DNA of 64,000 nucleotides from Flavobacteriaceae bacterium PS02336 (GTDB lineage Bacteria; Bacteroidota; Bacteroidia; Flavobacteriales; Flavobacteriaceae). The position numbers and the translations under genes are program-made. The stretch is taken from the NCBI GenBank assembly GCA_029960065.1, contig JASCOF010000001.1:1054001-1118000 (forward strand). The letters run 5' to 3'. Shown here one piece after another: positions 34,583-42,695 of this stretch; within the stretch, counting starts at the first letter, position 1; every line of letters begins with the position of its first letter. The notes below the pieces were generated by a model. It was not told the origin of the DNA. It worked only from the letters and a program-made list of their open reading frames with translations, and made no database searches.

Positions 34583-35908
34583 ATGGAACAGACAAAAAAG
34601 TCCACGTTCAAACTGCTTTTCTACCTGAAAAAGAACGAACTGAAAAAGAACGGTAATGCACCGATTATGGCACGTATTACCATTGATGGAACAGCTAAAA
34701 CTTTGGGAACAAAGTTAGAAATTAACCCGAAAAATTGGGATTTAAAATACGGAAGAGTTGAGGGCAAGAGTGCCACCGCTTTGAACATTAACCAAAAGCT
34801 GGATAACGTACGGGGTCGTATCGACAAGATTTACGAAGATATGCTGAAGCACGAGGGTTTTGCGACCGCACAGAAAGTAAAGCTCTCGTTTTTGGGTGTT
34901 GGTGTAATGGACGATGCCGTACTAAAAGTCTTTAAAGACCAAAATGAAGACTTTGAAAAAATGGTCGCTAAGGGAAAACGCTCTCAAAGCACGTATAGCA
35001 AATACAACACTGTTTACAACCATCTTAGCGAATTTATAAGGGAGCGTTACCATCGGGACGATATGGCTTTCCGGGAACTCACTTCTGATTTTATTCGTGA
35101 GTTTGATTTCTTTCTTCGCATTGATAAGGAATGTACCCATAATACGGTTTGGGTTTACACAATGCCAGTTATTGCTTTGGCAGAATTGGCTATTAAAAAA
35201 GGCTTGATACGGGATAATCCTTTTGAGGATTATGAAATCAGTATGGAAGAAACCGACCGCAGCTACCTTTTAAAAGAGGATGTAGAAACCTTAATGCTCC
35301 TGAAACCATCTAAGCCTCGATATGAACTTGTAAAAGACCTTTTTATTTTCAGTTGCTTCACAGGGCTTTCTTACATAGACATTAAGAAACTGAAATGGAG
35401 CAATATCCAGTCTTTCTTTGATGGACACCAATGGATAATCAGCAGGAGAAAGAAATCAGATGTTGCCTCCAACGTCCGTCTTTTGGAAATCCCCAAACGC
35501 ATCATTGAGAAATATCGTGGAGCTACAAGAAATGATTTTGTATTCCCAATGCCATCCAATGCGACTTGCAACACGCATATAGGTAAACTTATTGAGGAAG
35601 CGGGTATTGTTACAGAACAGAAAGTTACATTCCACACCGCCCGTCATACATTCGCCACAATGTTTTTGACCGAGGGTGTTCCGCTTGAAAGCCTTAGCAA
35701 AATGATGGGTCATAAGAATATTTCCACTACACAGATTTATGCTAAGATTACCAGCCAAAAAATCAGTAAGGATATGGATTTGGTTTCGCCTAAATTTAAG
35801 GCAATGGAAGATGCGTTTATTATTAAAATGGAACGGGAAGAAATAGCATTATTGAATGAACATACAAACGCAGATAAAATTTACAATACCGAAGAAATTA
35901 TGGTTTAA
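34583..35908 (+). CDS. Tyrosine recombinase, IntDOT-like ICE integrase
   Basis: This 441-residue protein has an arm-binding N-terminus (about 1-100), a SAM-like core-binding domain (about 110-215) and a catalytic domain (about 225-410). Catalytic residues visible are a Lys in the RRKKSD beta-hairpin (K290/K291), H351 and R354 (HTARH), H377 (MMGHKN) and the nucleophile Y386 (TTQIYAKI). The position of the first catalytic arginine is Ser (S263 in CFTGLSYIDIKKL). The CTnDOT integrase IntDOT likewise has Ser in place of this Arg, which supports membership of that group. It would integrate and excise the element. A terminator follows directly. Confidence 0.95.
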   Translation: MEQTKKSTFKLLFYLKKNELKKNGNAPIMARITIDGTAKTLGTKLEINPKNWDLKYGRVEGKSATALNINQKLDNVRGRIDKIYEDMLKHEGFATAQKVKLSFLGVGVMDDAVLKVFKDQNEDFEKMVAKGKRSQSTYSKYNTVYNHLSEFIRERYHRDDMAFRELTSDFIREFDFFLRIDKECTHNTVWVYTMPVIALAELAIKKGLIRDNPFEDYEISMEETDRSYLLKEDVETLMLLKPSKPRYELVKDLFIFSCFTGLSYIDIKKLKWSNIQSFFDGHQWIISRRKKSDVASNVRLLEIPKRIIEKYRGATRNDFVFPMPSNATCNTHIGKLIEEAGIVTEQKVTFHTARHTFATMFLTEGVPLESLSKMMGHKNISTTQIYAKITSQKISKDMDLVSPKFKAMEDAFIIKMEREEIALLNEHTNADKIYNTEEIMV

Positions 35909-35940
35909 AAATTAGTGCATTCTTTACTTATCAGATTGAA

Positions 35941-35967
35941 GCAGGATTTAACTATCCTGCTTTTTTT
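35941..35967 (+). terminator. Terminator after the integrase
   Basis: A perfect 7-bp stem (GCAGGAT / ATCCTGC, 6-base loop) is followed by seven T. It insulates the integrase gene from the following ICE genes. The rest of 35968-36335 shows only Bacteroidota-ICE-style AT-rich DNA with no gene I would support. Confidence 0.85.
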
Positions 35968-36335
35968 ATGCCCTTACTTTTCGATTATTCCAACCTCTAT
36001 TTCAGGCTCTCATAGCCTGGTCATTTATTCCATAAAAATTAGAACAGAATATTTCCACAATCAACCGGTAAAAAGGCAGCTAAGTTATAGCGGGCAGCCA
36101 CCGCACACACCCACCAATAAAAAAAATGAATGAACGGTTTCCCCCTAAAGGAACCCCCATTAAATCATTTTTTTTCTTGGTTTTCGCTATTGCCCGCTTG
36201 GATTATCTGCTTTCTTTTTTCCGGTTTTTCTTTTGGAAAAAATTATGCGAAGCGAAGCGGAGCAAACCACAACAGGAAGCAGGAAACGAGAAAAGCGAAC
36301 GTAACAAAATGTAAAACTTTTAAAACAGGACGATT

Positions 36336-36728
36336 ATGAACATTATCGGAAGACTGACAAAAAATGCGGAAGTACGCACATTGTCGAACGAAAAACAGGT
36401 AGTAAACTTTTCAGTAGCGACCAATGAAAGCTACAAAAACAAGCAAGGTGAACGAATAGAGCAAACAACCTATTTCGATTGTGCCTATTGGATTTCTGCA
36501 AACGTGGCAAGCCTACTCACAAAAGGCACTTTGGTAGAACTCACAGGCAGAATAAGCACAAGGGCGTGGATAGGCAAAAACGGCGAAGCACATTCGGGGC
36601 TGAACTTTCATACCTCTCAAATCAAACTGCACGGAGGTAGTAAGAGAGCCGAAACCATACAGGCTACTGCACAAGCCGAGAACAACAGCTTTACTGCACA
36701 GGGAGCAGATGACGACCTCCCATTCTAA
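36336..36728 (+). CDS. ssb: Single-stranded DNA-binding protein
   Basis: This 130-residue protein has an OB-fold beginning MNIIGRLTKNAEVRTL and containing VVNFSVATNESYKNKQGE and LVELTGRISTRAWIGKNGE, all standard SSB landmarks. It ends in DDDLPF, the acidic tail that recruits partner proteins. ICE-borne SSBs coat the transferred single strand after conjugation. It is the first gene of the plus-strand run that leads into DUF932 and the PRTRC cassette. Confidence 0.93.
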   Translation: MNIIGRLTKNAEVRTLSNEKQVVNFSVATNESYKNKQGERIEQTTYFDCAYWISANVASLLTKGTLVELTGRISTRAWIGKNGEAHSGLNFHTSQIKLHGGSKRAETIQATAQAENNSFTAQGADDDLPF

Positions 36729-36772
36729 CAACGAGTATTCAATCATTTTTTAAACATCAAATTTTAAGCATT

Positions 36773-37846
36773 ATGGCACATAATATCAATTTCAACGAGA
36801 GAACAGGACGTTATTCATTTTTTAGCGTACAACAAAAAGCGTGGCACGGTTTAGGTCAAATCGTAGAACAATACCCGACAAGTGAGGAAGCAATCAAATA
36901 CGCAGGGTTAGATTACGAAGTCGTAAAATCCCCACTATTTACCAAAGGTTCGGGCATTATCGAAACCACCAACGGCATAGAGATAGACAGTAGCGAATTA
37001 GAAGTACCTAACTATTTCGCCAACATACGCACCGATAACAATGCAGTATTGGGCGTAGTCGGTAAGGATTACCATATCGTACAAAACCGTGAAGCCTTTA
37101 ATTTCTTTGATGCCATTGTAGGCGGTGGCGAGGGCATTCTGTACGAAACCGCAGGAGCGTTAGGCAACGGAGAACGTGTTTTTATCACAGCCAAATTGCC
37201 CGACTATATCCGTGTAGGCAATGGCGATGATGTTACGGAAAAGTACATTTTCCTAACCACTTCGCACGATGGTAGCGGAAGTATCACAGCCGCATTTACG
37301 CCTATCCGTATTGTATGCCAAAACACGCTGAATGCTTCGTTACGCAGTATGACCAATGTAGTCCGTATCAAGCACACTTCGGGAGCAAAACAACGTATCG
37401 AGAACGCTCACAAGATTATGGGACTTGCCAACACATTGAGCAACCAATTAGAGGGCATTTTCAACGAATGGGCAAAAGTAAAGGTAACAGACCGAGAAGT
37501 AAGAAAGCTAATACAGTTGGCACTTTGCCCAAATAAGGAAACGCTTGACCTAATCAAAAAAGGTGCGGAAGATGAAATTTCCACCGTGTTCAAAAATGTC
37601 GTTGAGGATGCTTTTGCGTATGCTATGATAAGCGACACCCAACAAATGGACACTACCAAAGGTACGTTGTTCGGAGCGTACAATTCTGTGACAGGCTACT
37701 ATCAGAATGTAAGGAGTTACAAGAATGACGAAGCCAAGTTGCAGAGCATTGTATTGGGTGGTACTGCCCAACTCAAATCGCAGAAAGCATTTGAACTATG
37801 TACTGCATTTGCTCTGGACGGTGCGGAAATCCTAAACCTTAATTAG
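36773..37846 (+). CDS. DUF932 (phage/plasmid-like TIGR03299) protein
   Basis: This 357-residue protein starts MAHNINFNERTGRYSFFSVQ and contains AWHGLGQIV, VVGKDYHIVQNREAFNFFDA and FTPIRIVCQNTLNASL, all hallmarks of the DUF932/TIGR03299 family carried by phages, plasmids and ICEs. The biochemical role is unknown. It lies 44 bases after ssb, and a hairpin follows it. Confidence 0.9.
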   Translation: MAHNINFNERTGRYSFFSVQQKAWHGLGQIVEQYPTSEEAIKYAGLDYEVVKSPLFTKGSGIIETTNGIEIDSSELEVPNYFANIRTDNNAVLGVVGKDYHIVQNREAFNFFDAIVGGGEGILYETAGALGNGERVFITAKLPDYIRVGNGDDVTEKYIFLTTSHDGSGSITAAFTPIRIVCQNTLNASLRSMTNVVRIKHTSGAKQRIENAHKIMGLANTLSNQLEGIFNEWAKVKVTDREVRKLIQLALCPNKETLDLIKKGAEDEISTVFKNVVEDAFAYAMISDTQQMDTTKGTLFGAYNSVTGYYQNVRSYKNDEAKLQSIVLGGTAQLKSQKAFELCTAFALDGAEILNLN

Positions 37847-37854
37847 ATAACCAC

Positions 37855-37882
37855 AGGCTACCGCCTTAATCGGTGGTAGCCT
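37855..37882 (+). promoter_or_regulatory. Hairpin after the DUF932 gene
   Basis: An 11-bp stem (AGGCTACCGCC / GGTGGTAGCCT, one G-U pair, 6-base loop) has no T run behind it, only ATTATAA. It lies in the 52-base gap inside the operon and may act as an attenuator or mRNA-stability element. Confidence 0.5.
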
Positions 37883-37898
37883 ATTATAAACAACAGCT

Positions 37899-38282
37899 AT
37901 GACAATGGAAACCTATAAAGCAACGCTGAAACACGACACAGGCAAAGTAACGCTGACAGTAGTATCACTTAGCGGAAAGCAGAGAGCAATACAGCAGATA
38001 ACAGCCGTAGAGGGTTGTCCCGAATGTGCCATTGTGGATATAGTAAAGATTGATAACGATACAAAACAGCAGAATATGAAAGCAAAAACCATAGACGAAG
38101 CCAAAAGTATGGCTAAAGAAAAAAGCCTTGAAACGCAATACAGGGATGAAGCTATATACATCATCTATTGCAACAGAACAGAGTATTTCTATGTAGATAC
38201 CGACAGCCTAATACGGCTTTGGGAACGGCTTATAGGCTACTATGAAAATGGAAAATACACCGATGCTGAAACTAATTCATAA
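37899..38282 (+). CDS. ICE protein of unknown function, 127 residues
   Basis: This small soluble protein begins MTMETYKATLKHDTGKVTLT; a second Met two codons in is an alternative start. It contains GCPECAIVDIV, a Cys pair (CPEC) that might bind metal, and a C-terminal part rich in Tyr/Glu. It lies in the run of small genes between DUF932 and PRTRC-E and is presumably co-transcribed with them. No family is recognised. Confidence 0.75.
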   Translation: MTMETYKATLKHDTGKVTLTVVSLSGKQRAIQQITAVEGCPECAIVDIVKIDNDTKQQNMKAKTIDEAKSMAKEKSLETQYRDEAIYIIYCNRTEYFYVDTDSLIRLWERLIGYYENGKYTDAETNS

Positions 38283-38299
38283 CACTTAAAGCAGATACA

Positions 38300-38638
38300 A
38301 TGGAAACGACAGCAATAGCCACAAAGTTTGTACGCTACGATGTTCCCGAATTGGAAACCCTGCAAAATGCAAAGGTTTACCTACTAAGGGAAAAACTGAA
38401 CAAAAGCGACAAGTTGAGCCGAGCAGAAAAAAATTGGCTTGCGGAAGCAGTAAACCGAAATGCCTACTTCAAAAGAGCCGTACCCCTTATGGGTTATCGC
38501 TTCGGGTTTGAGGATATTTTGAAAACCTATGTAGTGAAGCAGTACGGCAGTTGGGCAGAATACAACGCCCCCGACAAAACAAGCCTTAGAAGTATTGTTT
38601 ACGGCAGGATTGACCAAATAGCGGAAATCACTAAATAA
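38300..38638 (+). CDS. ICE protein of unknown function, 112 residues
   Basis: This soluble alpha-helical protein begins METTAIATKFVRYDVPEL and contains NRNAYFKRAVPLMGYRFGFE and VKQYGSWAEYNAPDKTSLR. The aromatic and charged content suggests a compact DNA- or protein-binding module. It starts 17 bases after the previous gene and ends 14 bases before the next, so it is part of the same operon. No named family is recognised. Confidence 0.78.
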   Translation: METTAIATKFVRYDVPELETLQNAKVYLLREKLNKSDKLSRAEKNWLAEAVNRNAYFKRAVPLMGYRFGFEDILKTYVVKQYGSWAEYNAPDKTSLRSIVYGRIDQIAEITK

Positions 38639-38652
38639 GAATTAGAACAGGT

Positions 38653-38847
38653 ATGAAAATAACGGATTTGAACGGTTACGAAATTGAAGTAACCGACCTA
38701 AAAGAAGCTATCTGTATTGCCAAACGAAATACAGGGTATAGCCACGAGGACAAAAGTTTTTCAGACTTCGATAAAAGGCAAAATGCCTATTGGATGGACA
38801 TATACGAGAAACTAAAAGCAATCAAAAAACGGTTAAACAACAATTAA
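38653..38847 (+). CDS. Small ICE protein, 64 residues
   Basis: This 64-residue protein begins MKITDLNGYEIEVTDLKEAI. It is a short beta-then-helix protein with a basic C-terminus (KAIKKRLNNN). It is tightly packed between its neighbours (14 and 12 bases), with ICE-like codon use, which supports a real gene despite its size. Short proteins with the DLKEAIxxA pattern are common in Bacteroidota ICEs. The function is unknown. Confidence 0.7.
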   Translation: MKITDLNGYEIEVTDLKEAICIAKRNTGYSHEDKSFSDFDKRQNAYWMDIYEKLKAIKKRLNNN

Positions 38848-38859
38848 AATCAAAGAACG

Positions 38860-39462
38860 ATGAACACAAATTTTTTCAATCAGATACAGCAGTTGGACTT
38901 TACAGGAGTATTGCAACTGAACATTTCAAAAGGAATAGAAAGCAACCTAATCGTAACAGTATTGCTCAATAACGAACAATGCGGAGATAGTGCCAAAAAC
39001 CTTATTCCCCCATTGACATTTAACGCCACACCCCAAGAGTTTGACGAGGGATTTTTTGAACAGATTACCACACCTATACAAAAGGTATCGGGCTTAATGG
39101 TGGATATGGAAAAATTCTTAAAGCAATTGGAAGAAGTTAAAAAGCAATCGGCAATCGAGAAAGAAAAAGCAGAAAAGGAGAAAAAGGAAAAAGAAGCCAA
39201 AGACAAGAAATTTAAAGATGCTATGGTAAAGGCTGACGAGTTGGAGAAAGAGGGCAAGTTCCGCGAAGCGTGGATGAAAGTACCCGATATAACGGAGTTT
39301 CCCGAAAAAGCGGACGAGATACGCAAACGCAAAACTTCATTGTCCGACAAGTTCGCAACACCGAGCCTTTTCGGAGCAATGGAAGAAGCTACACCCGAAC
39401 CGCCAAAGGTGGAAGAAGTTACTGCCGATTATCCTATTGATGAAGCGGACGAGGAAGAATAA
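38860..39462 (+). CDS. PRTRC system protein E
   Basis: This 200-residue protein begins MNTNFFNQIQQLDFTGVLQL. Its N-terminal domain (1-80) includes PPLTFNATPQEFDEGFFEQI. A long charged coiled coil follows (about 85-135), then an acidic tail. It is the PRTRC-E member of the ParB-related, ThiF-related cassette found on plasmids and ICEs. Neighbours PRTRC-C, -B and ThiF confirm the setting. The function of the cassette is not established; maintenance or ubiquitin-like conjugation chemistry has been suggested from the ThiF and C components. Confidence 0.85.
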   Translation: MNTNFFNQIQQLDFTGVLQLNISKGIESNLIVTVLLNNEQCGDSAKNLIPPLTFNATPQEFDEGFFEQITTPIQKVSGLMVDMEKFLKQLEEVKKQSAIEKEKAEKEKKEKEAKDKKFKDAMVKADELEKEGKFREAWMKVPDITEFPEKADEIRKRKTSLSDKFATPSLFGAMEEATPEPPKVEEVTADYPIDEADEEE

Positions 39463-39489
39463 AAGTGTTAACCCCAAAATTAGAAAGTT

Positions 39490-39708
39490 ATGTTATTAGC
39501 AACGCAATTAGAACGAGTTTTCATACTCAAAGACAAAGGACAGGACATCAGACTGACCGACCCAGAGCCACGTTGGAGCGTGGAAGCCGTAATGAATTTT
39601 TACGCCAATATGTACCCGATTTTGACAACGGCAAAAGCATCTGCACCACAGATAAAAGACGATGCGGTAGAGTACAAATTTGAGAGCGTAATGGGTACGA
39701 AAGGTTAA
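39490..39708 (+). CDS. PRTRC system protein C
   Basis: This 72-residue protein begins MLLATQLERVFILKDKGQDI and contains LTDPEPRWSVEAVMNFYANM and YPILTTAKASAP. Small size and these motifs identify the PRTRC-C family. It follows PRTRC-E by 27 bases. Because a ThiF/E1-like gene is in the same cassette, a small modifier-like role has been considered for such proteins, but it has no C-terminal Gly-Gly here (it ends MGTKG). Confidence 0.85.
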   Translation: MLLATQLERVFILKDKGQDIRLTDPEPRWSVEAVMNFYANMYPILTTAKASAPQIKDDAVEYKFESVMGTKG

Positions 39709-39725
39709 ACCAAAATTTTAAAACG

Positions 39726-40892
39726 ATGAATTATGCAACGCAACATCATATCGGGAACAATCAATATACCCGAACAGAAACGACAACAGCAGTTACACCG
39801 ACAGTTGGGCGAGTTCGCAAATTGGCTACAAAGACCAAAGGACGCAAACCAAGTGCAGAAAGACAAGCAGAAATCCGTACCGATAGCAATGCTACCAATG
39901 GTATTCTAAAGTGTACGTTTCTGCCTAAACTGAAAACAGCACAATCCGTACAGGCTTGTCAGAAAACGGAGAGGGATTTTTACAAGTCCCTTTCCCGACT
40001 TGCCGAGCATTACAGCATTGAACCGATGCAAACCCAAGATTTTGAGTTTCCATACAATGTAGTATTATCTATGTGGGATATGGAAACCAAAGTAAAACGT
40101 ACCAACATAAATTGGGACAGTTTCAAATTGGTACAGGATAGTAAGAAAACCTTTTTTGTAAGTGAGGAAAGGTATAATGTAGGTACAACCTTGTATTATA
40201 TTCCTATTGCACCACTCTTTAAAATGCTCAAAGACCCGAAGCGTAAAAAGACCGCACAGCTACTTGTATCGGTATGCAGTTATCTGTACCATATTGCCGA
40301 TGTGCCGTATTACAGGCAGGAAGACAGCTATTTGTATTGGTTGTATGAAACGCATAAAGATTGGGTAGAACAGGACGAGGAAACGGACGAAACAGAAACA
40401 TATAGAAGTGAGTTGAGAAATGCCGAATATATTGGCGACAGGATAGAACAAAAGTTATTTAACCGAAGCAATCTAAAGATATTTGAACAGCGTTTGAACC
40501 GATTTAAAAGCCTTGACACGTTCGACAGGGAATGTTGGCAGGTAGCGTGTAATGCGTTTGCCCTTTGTACTGAATATCCGAAAGCAACTTTTTTTAGAAA
40601 CGCACCATTGCCCGAAGAAGACCCTTATGACGATGATTACGAAACCGAAGCAATCGGAATGGAAAAGTACATTTCATTTATCGCAGATACCAAAGGTTGG
40701 CTATATGAAAGCCTTTCCGAAAGCATCAACAATGAGTTCAACGAATACGGAAAAATGGAAGAGCCGACCATTTGCAAAGCATTTGACGGCAGTAAAATAA
40801 CACAAGGCAACCTTGATTTTGAAAATCGCCTGTTTGAATTGTTGGATGACCTTTCTTACTTATTATATAACTATAAAACAACAGAAAAATGA
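39726..40892 (+). CDS. PRTRC-linked protein of unknown function (PRTRC-F position)
   Basis: The frame encodes 388 residues. From about residue 60 on, the protein is convincing (CTFLPKLKTAQSVQACQKTE, then WDMETKVKRTNINWDSFKLV and FELLDDLSYLLYNYK). The first ~58 codons have a Thr/Lys-rich composition and overlap another good ORF at 39733-39909, so the true start may be further inside. It sits between PRTRC-C and PRTRC-B, the place often taken by PRTRC-F. I cannot confirm the family by eye. It overlaps the next gene by 4 bases (ATGA), showing translational coupling. Confidence 0.7.
   Translation: MNYATQHHIGNNQYTRTETTTAVTPTVGRVRKLATKTKGRKPSAERQAEIRTDSNATNGILKCTFLPKLKTAQSVQACQKTERDFYKSLSRLAEHYSIEPMQTQDFEFPYNVVLSMWDMETKVKRTNINWDSFKLVQDSKKTFFVSEERYNVGTTLYYIPIAPLFKMLKDPKRKKTAQLLVSVCSYLYHIADVPYYRQEDSYLYWLYETHKDWVEQDEETDETETYRSELRNAEYIGDRIEQKLFNRSNLKIFEQRLNRFKSLDTFDRECWQVACNAFALCTEYPKATFFRNAPLPEEDPYDDDYETEAIGMEKYISFIADTKGWLYESLSESINNEFNEYGKMEEPTICKAFDGSKITQGNLDFENRLFELLDDLSYLLYNYKTTEK
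39733..39909 (+). CDS. Possible overlapping small ORF, 58 residues
   Basis: In another frame from the gene at 39726, an ATG at 39733 opens 58 codons reading MQRNIISGTINIPEQKRQQQ, LHRQLGEFANWLQRPKDANQ and so on. This looks more protein-like than the overlapping start of the longer frame. It may be a real small PRTRC-linked protein, with the longer gene beginning later, or an artefact. Evidence is composition only. Confidence 0.3.
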   Translation: MQRNIISGTINIPEQKRQQQLHRQLGEFANWLQRPKDANQVQKDKQKSVPIAMLPMVF

Positions 40893-41611
40893 ACACCGTA
40901 AACGACATAACCAAAGATTTCGGCACATTATACTATCCAAAATCCGCTTTGGTTTTCTATGAAACCAAAGGAACAGATACAGCAATGTACGTGGAGCATT
41001 TCGATATGGATAGCAACGGAACGCCTATCAATGCCCACCCATTGACCGTAAAAGAAGCCAACGTATTGGCAAAGGCGTTACAGACCGATGAAGAAAAGAA
41101 CACAGCCTTTTTAAAGTCAAAGGGAATATTGCCTACAAACATTCTGCATATCAATCCAAATGCTGAAAAAGGTATAGTATTATGGTACACCAAAGCACAG
41201 CAAAGACAACTGTATTTTGTGGATAGTTTGGGCATATCCAACGGAATGGCACAAGTACCGCCAATGCTTTGGTTAGCGAGCAAAAGCAGTCTTACTGTAT
41301 TTGCTTTGGCAAGCGACAGAAGACCCACCGAGAAAACGCCATTGCATTACGCACCTTTCTTCAATATCTACGAAAAGGGCAATGTATGTATGGGTACTGT
41401 TAGTATTGATATTAAAAATTCGGCTTCGGTTGAGGAATTTACACAGGCGTGGGAACATTATTTTTTTAATTCCTATTTCAGCCATTCATTATGCGAGAAC
41501 CTCACGAAAAAAAACATTGTAAACCTTTGGAAAGACCTTATCAATACTGATAAACCTTTTCCGAAAGAAGTATTAAAAAAGAATAACAAAACCCTTAAAA
41601 ATCTATTGTGA
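40889..41611 (+). CDS. PRTRC system protein B
   Basis: This 240-residue protein contains YYPKSALVFYETKGTDTAMY, ILHINPNAEKGIVLWYTKAQ and TPLHYAPFFNIYEKGNVCMG, characteristic of PRTRC-B. Its start overlaps the end of the previous gene by 4 bases, and its end overlaps the ThiF gene by 4 bases, so three genes are translationally coupled. The biochemical role is unknown. The conserved HYAPFFNIY block suggests a structured, possibly enzymatic domain. Confidence 0.88.
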   Translation: MNTVNDITKDFGTLYYPKSALVFYETKGTDTAMYVEHFDMDSNGTPINAHPLTVKEANVLAKALQTDEEKNTAFLKSKGILPTNILHINPNAEKGIVLWYTKAQQRQLYFVDSLGISNGMAQVPPMLWLASKSSLTVFALASDRRPTEKTPLHYAPFFNIYEKGNVCMGTVSIDIKNSASVEEFTQAWEHYFFNSYFSHSLCENLTKKNIVNLWKDLINTDKPFPKEVLKKNNKTLKNLL

Positions 41612-42417
41612 TGAATACAGCAAAAACAGCAATCCATTTTACGGACAATTATCTGCTCAATCCGACAAACCCAATTTCGGTAAACCTTATCGGGGCAGGT
41701 GGCACAGGCTCAAAAGTATTGACCGCTTTAATGGAAATAAACGAGAGCTTGATAGCGTTGGGACACGCAGGGTTGCAAGTCCGCCTTTGGGATGATGATG
41801 TTATCACGAGTGCCAATTTAGGCAGACAGCGTTTTTTTGAAAGTGAAACAGGATTGTACAAATCGGTTGCATTGATAAACCGTATCAATCGTTGCATCGG
41901 TACAAATTGGAAAGCCGAAACGGTAAAATTTGAAAAGGACAAGTTTGGTAGAATACCCGAAAAAGCAAGGGCAATCATTACTATTACTTGTGTGGACAAT
42001 GTACAGGCGAGGTTTGGCGTTGCTGAAATTCTTAAAGAAATAAGTTACCGCAGACACTACCAAGATGAGCCGAAATATTGGTTGGATTTTGGCAACAGCC
42101 AAGATACAGGACAAGTGCTACTATCTACTATCGGAGAGATAAAGCAACCCAATTCAGAGAAATACCAAACGGTGGCAAGCCTGCCATTTGTTACCGATGA
42201 ATTTGGCGAATTGCTGAAGCAATCCGAACAAGAGGATAACACGCCAAGTTGCTCCCTTGCCGAAGCGTTGGAACACCAGGACTTGTTTATCAATTCCTCA
42301 TTAACCCAAATGGGTTGTTCTTTGCTGTGGAACTTATTTCGCAGGGGAATGACTGAATACAAAGGATTTTTTCACAATCTGAAAGATTTCCGCACCCACC
42401 CGATAAAAGTCGCCTGA
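41608..42417 (+). CDS. PRTRC system ThiF-family (E1-like) protein
   Basis: This 269-residue protein has a Rossmann ATP-binding loop NLIGAGGTGSKVLTAL (G29 to G34), an acidic LWDDDVITSANLGRQRFF segment (the Asp plus Arg/Asn pair used in ThiF/MoeB/E1 enzymes) and ITCVDNVQARF. E1-like enzymes adenylate the C-terminus of a small protein. Its substrate may be another PRTRC protein. No CxxC zinc pairs of MoeB type are obvious. It is the last gene of the plus-strand ICE operon; a complex hairpin follows. Confidence 0.9.
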   Translation: MMNTAKTAIHFTDNYLLNPTNPISVNLIGAGGTGSKVLTALMEINESLIALGHAGLQVRLWDDDVITSANLGRQRFFESETGLYKSVALINRINRCIGTNWKAETVKFEKDKFGRIPEKARAIITITCVDNVQARFGVAEILKEISYRRHYQDEPKYWLDFGNSQDTGQVLLSTIGEIKQPNSEKYQTVASLPFVTDEFGELLKQSEQEDNTPSCSLAEALEHQDLFINSSLTQMGCSLLWNLFRRGMTEYKGFFHNLKDFRTHPIKVA

Positions 42418-42433
42418 CCCGAAAAGTCGGGCG

Positions 42434-42476
42434 GCAAAAAGACAGATCCTCCCGATGGTCGGGACAGTCTTTTTGC
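42434..42476 (+). terminator. Nested hairpin after the PRTRC cassette
   Basis: An outer stem (GCAAAAAGAC 42434-42443 with GTCTTTTTGC 42467-42476) encloses an inner stem (TCCCGA / TCGGGA, 42450-42464). It lies 16 bases after the ThiF stop and would form in either direction. It probably ends the PRTRC transcript. Confidence 0.6.
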
Positions 42477-42603
42477 ATCAAATCGGTGCAACCCCTTTGT
42501 CAAAATGCACCGCTACACAATTTCCTTTCTCTACCTTTTACCAAACAGGTTGCGACATTATTGTGTGGGATATTCATTATCCCAATGATTAGGTATGCAA
42601 TGA

Positions 42604-42641
42604 CTTCTTTTCTTTTCACATAAGCGACCAAAGAAAAGAAG
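42604..42641. promoter_or_regulatory. Perfect inverted repeat in the ICE
   Basis: CTTCTTTTCTTT (42604-42615) and AAAGAAAAGAAG (42630-42641) form a perfect 12-bp stem with a 14-base loop. It lies in gene-free DNA between the PRTRC cassette and the convergent receiver-like gene. It has no T run typical of a terminator. It might be a transfer-origin or replication-linked structure, but nothing else in view proves that. Confidence 0.4.
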
Positions 42642-42695
42642 CAAAAGAACGCCGCTTGATTAGAACAGATATTTTATACTATTATAATCGGAACG

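Noticed and set aside
35915..36339. Three short overlapping ORFs between the integrase and ssb
   Set aside because: They begin in or after the integrase terminator, overlap in different frames, and none has a convincing sequence or spacing.
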